In this document: one piece after another, positions 61,501-64,000 of the stretch
How the letters are laid out: each line of letters begins with the position of its first letter
Position numbering within the stretch: position 1 is the first letter of the stretch
Source of the DNA: Siphonodentalium dalli
Taxonomy: Eukaryota > Mollusca > Scaphopoda > Gadilida > Siphonodentaliidae
DNA length: 64,000 nt
Assembly (NCBI GenBank): GCA_032622095.1
Contig: CP136066.1
Location: 130,233,917 to 130,297,916 of the forward strand
Reading direction: 5' to 3'
Notes under the pieces: generated by a model
Seen by the model: the letters and a program-made list of their open reading frames with translations, nothing else
What the model was told of the DNA's origin: nothing
Database searches by the model: none
Position numbers and translations under genes: made by a program

Positions 61501-62196
61501 TGTATTTCGGGTGTGACCCTGGCAACAGTTACCACTCACATAAGTAAGAATTATATGGTATTTTTCTCAGCCATTGTTTTCACCATAAAAACGTTAATAC
61601 TACCATAATATCAGTCATATGTGCAGGTTTGTATTTCGGGTATGACCCTGGCAACAGTTACCACTCATATAAGTAAGAATTATATGGTATTTTTTCAGCC
61701 ATATCAACACTAACAACAACTATTCTAATTGCTTTCAACACAAAAGTGCTATTAGGTGTTACAAGTTTAGTTTGTTAAAGCTACCATAATATCAGTCATA
61801 TGTGCATTTTTAGACTGTGTGTGCGTCCCTAGCAACCGCCACCCCTTGTAAGTAAATAATATGGCAATTTGTCAGTCAGGTCAAAACTGACAACAAATAT
61901 GTTCACCATAAACATGCTACACGACGTAGTTTAGTTTGTTAGAACACGTATAATATCAGTCATATGCATTAATCCGATGTCGGGTAGTTGCCTAGCAACC
62001 GTTGCTAAGAAGAGCCTGTTGCAAATGACGCCACATGTTAAAATGAGCAGTAGCGTATAAGGAACATATGTGCCAAGTTTCATGCTTTTATCGCCCTTTT
62101 CACAGTTGGTGTGTTTTCTACAACAAGCACTTGGACTAGCGGAAGGGCAAAATGTGACGAGAGCCAGTTTAGGGGGTAGGGTTATGTTTTTACAAG
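58536..62196. mobile_element. 3.7-kb foldback structure with long, internally repeated arms
   Basis: The left arm (about 58536-59290) and right arm (about 61405-62196) are reverse complements. AACATAACACTACCCCCTA pairs with TAGGGGGTAGGGTTATGTT in complement, ATGAAACTTGGCACATAGGT with ACATATGTGCCAAGTTTCAT, and GGTTGCTAGGCAACT with AGTTGCCTAGCAACC. Each arm carries about four ~165-bp units (GTTGCTAGGGACATACC, GACTGATATTATGATAGTTT, CATTTTTATGGTGAAA). Another diverged unit is at 59440-59560. No transposase recognised. Confidence 0.7.
59690..61330. repeat. CATGG-rich degenerate minisatellite-like core of the foldback
   Basis: Irregular repeats of short phrases such as GGTCCATGGCCTACAT, TGTGTCCATGTCCTACATAT and GCCTGGGTCCATAG over 1.6 kb, with no fixed period. 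Composition differs sharply from the flanks. No coding frame supported. Confidence 0.55.
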
Positions 62197-62350
62197 TATT
62201 GACCACTTATCATAGGTATAGTTGCTAATCCCGCATATTATGTTGGAGGAGTGATATCTGTGCAGTTTTTAAAACAAATTGCTTGCGCCTACGTAATGAA
62301 TAGCCCGAGAAATTTGACATCGAATAATACAGATTGTCTGAAAAAATTGT

Positions 62351-62431
62351 CCACCGAGCGAGGCGCGAACTCACGCCGGTGCATTAACACCATTACAAGT
62401 CCGACACTCTACCCACTGGGCTACCACATCC
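62351..62431 (-). tRNA. tRNA-like sequence (Thr-TGT-like), probable SINE head or pseudogene
   Basis: On the minus strand TAGCCCAGTGGGTAGAG is a good A box, GTCGGACTTGTAATGG resembles an anticodon arm with TGT, and GTGAGTTCGCGCC resembles a B box. An extra ~10 nt lies before the T arm and the acceptor stem does not close, so a functional tRNA is unlikely. Confidence 0.5.
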
Positions 62432-62561
62432 ACATTTATTTGAAAACAGTTCAATTTGGAGGATTGCATTACGCAAAATTCAAATTCACAGAAAAAAATA
62501 TTTCCGTGTCGAACCTGATGACCATGAATTAGGGTTTGCTTCGGTATGCTGGAATTTTATT

Positions 62562-63087
62562 GTCCCCCAAATTTTTTATTTTTGGGGGACTATACAAACG
62601 GGGTCCGTCCGTCCGTCCGTTCGTCCGTCCGTCACACTTTTGAGTACCTTCATGGTGTAATCATCCCCTCCTACAGATTTCATCCCAGAGATTTGAAACT
62701 TCAGAATATTGTTGCCCATATATTGAAGATGTGCAACATGTATATAGATGACGGAAAAATTATTTTTTGACAGAGTTATTAACCCTTTTCGACTTAGAAA
62801 ATTTCAACATTTTTTATAATTTTCTGTATGAGGGTACCTTCATGGTGTAATCAACTCCTCCTACAGTTTTGATTGTAGATATTTGAAACTTCAGAGTATT
62901 GTTATCCACATATTGGAGATGTGCAACATGTATATAGAGGACGGAAATTTTTTTTTTTTTACGGAGTTATTAACCCTTTTCGACTTAGAAAATTTCAACA
63001 TTTCAAAATTTCAATAAAATTTCTTTAACAAAGCGGCATCGACTTGCCACTTTTTCGGGGGACACTGTGGTCAGCTGACCTTTTATT
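62562..63087 (+). repeat. S-family hairpin-headed element
   Basis: The head hairpin is GTCCCCCAAA...TTTGGGGGAC (62562-62590), followed by (CCGT)n (62603-62632). Two cores lie 190 bp apart (GTACCTTCATGGTGTAATCA at 62644 and 62834), each ending CAGAGTTATTAACCC or GGAGTTATTAACCC. The 3' end has CTTTTTCGGGGGACACTG and the palindrome GGTCAGCTGACC (63069-63080) before TTTTATTCC. Confidence 0.8.
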
Positions 63088-63510
63088 CCTATTGCCATGG
63101 AACATGACATAATCAAGCAAAGATGTAAAACATGTTACTCCTGTTACTAACAAACAACAATAAGCTTACACCAATAGCGGCCATTTCATCCAACTAAAAT
63201 ATATATAATACTATTACCTCTTGGAAATAATCGAGCTTGAATAAGCTCATCATATGAATATGCTTCAAACCTCTATAAGCATGGGCCAACTGACACATTT
63301 ATTTTAAAAGTACAAAACTGATTACTCTGTACATAAGAGTTCCAAGTTGATCATATTTGCATAAGTATCAACACTTAGTACCAATTCCAATATAATAATA
63401 ATAGTCAGGTTCGAAATGGAATAAAAGTAAAAGGTGCAGGCATTTTTCTTTCAGAAGCTTTTGAGTATTGTTTCTAATGGTATTTTTTATGCTGATTTCA
63501 AAAACATTTG
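63088..63510. other. No gene seen
   Basis: AT-rich sequence without repeats or coding frames that I can support. Confidence 0.4.
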
Positions 63511-64000
63511 CGGTCTTAAATGGCAGAAAGTGAAGTATGCCGTAAATATATCCTTCAAATGGTTCAGACAGTTGTGTCTAAATGTAATTTGTAATCTGAT
63601 TCCAAAAAAACAATGCTGGCAACTCAACAAATAATTATTTCTGACCTAAAATGACAATTCAAAATGGCCGCCGACAGAACAAAGTCTAGATTTTCTTTTA
63701 CTGTTATATGTTGTTCTTAGACGTTTGAATATTATGTATTTCCGTACTTTCGAACGACACTAGACACTAGACACAAGAGACACTATACACAGAATATATC
63801 TGGTAATTTAAAGTGAACATGTTTGACATATAATCCCATTTATGCCCAAACAATGACAAAAAACGCAAATTTGATAAATTATTACGGTCTTAAATGGCAG
63901 AAAGTGAAGTATGCCGGGAATATATCCTTCAAATGGTTTAGACAGTTGTGTCTAAATTTAATTTGTAATCTGATTTAAAAAAAACAATGTTGGCAACTCG
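63511..64000 (+). repeat. Direct repeat, 374-bp period, reaching the window end
   Basis: CGGTCTTAAATGGCAGAAAG at 63511 and 63885 starts two copies of a >110-bp block that also share TATCCTTCAAATGGTT and CAATGYTGGCAACTC. The second copy is cut by the window edge. The 66-codon frame at 63434 overlaps the first copy and is not recognised. Confidence 0.6.

Noticed and set aside
61931-62206. 91-codon minus-strand frame with Cys-rich N-terminal half
   Set aside because: It lies in the foldback arm whose counterpart on the left does not keep the frame.

Overview
The window looks like nuclear DNA of an invertebrate animal, most likely a bivalve mollusc. The one clear host gene has animal splice signals and very long introns. 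The rest is dominated by non-autonomous repeats with a distinctive build: a hairpin head, a (CCGT)n-type microsatellite, tandem 150-190 bp cores and a terminal hairpin. That build matches what is described for bivalve pearl elements and Helentron-associated repeats. The organism call is an inference from these features; no species can be named.

Gene content. Two coding exons of one mixed-lineage kinase (MLK; MAP3K9/10/11/21 type) lie on the + strand. Exon 1 (31610-32312) encodes an SH3 domain and the kinase domain up to the catalytic-loop motif HRDLKSSN. Exon 2 (53000-53180) continues in frame with ILLKEK, the DFG motif and the activation loop, and stops after DVW at a split codon. The 20,687-bp intron between them cuts the kinase domain between catalytic loop and DFG. 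The downstream intron runs off the window, so the rest of the kinase, the leucine zippers and the CRIB motif lie beyond base 64000.

Layout. 1-4060: two tandem-repeat elements (P family) joined by F-family repeats. 4060-8300: mixed sequence with duplicated blocks, tRNA-like sequence and a decayed minus-strand coding remnant. 8317-22630: several copies of a second hairpin-headed family (Q), one R element, F repeats and a hAT-like element at 12943-14117. 22630-25606: F repeats and a palindrome. 25606-31390: a P fragment, a Tc1/mariner-like MITE, an R element, G-tract repeats and quiet upstream DNA. 32313-52999 (MLK intron): P elements, a 3.2-kb pogo-like transposon with a recognisable transposase exon, an unassigned 2.6-kb inverted-terminal element, a 1.6-kb inverted-terminal element, a hAT-like element inserted into its own sibling, and a hAT inside a hAT inside a P element. 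53199-64000: a P element starting 18 bp after the exon 2 donor, a Q element split by a TGACGT-rich inverted-terminal element, a 3.7-kb foldback structure with tandemly repeated arms, and an S element.

How it fits together. The repeat families differ in sequence but share build, a short motif (GAGTTATGGCCCT or its complement) and related 3' hairpins centred on GTCA/TGAC. This suggests they were moved by one kind of machinery. Insertion order can be read at several sites from intact target duplications. No rRNA gene, intact tRNA gene, CRISPR array or intact transposase was found.
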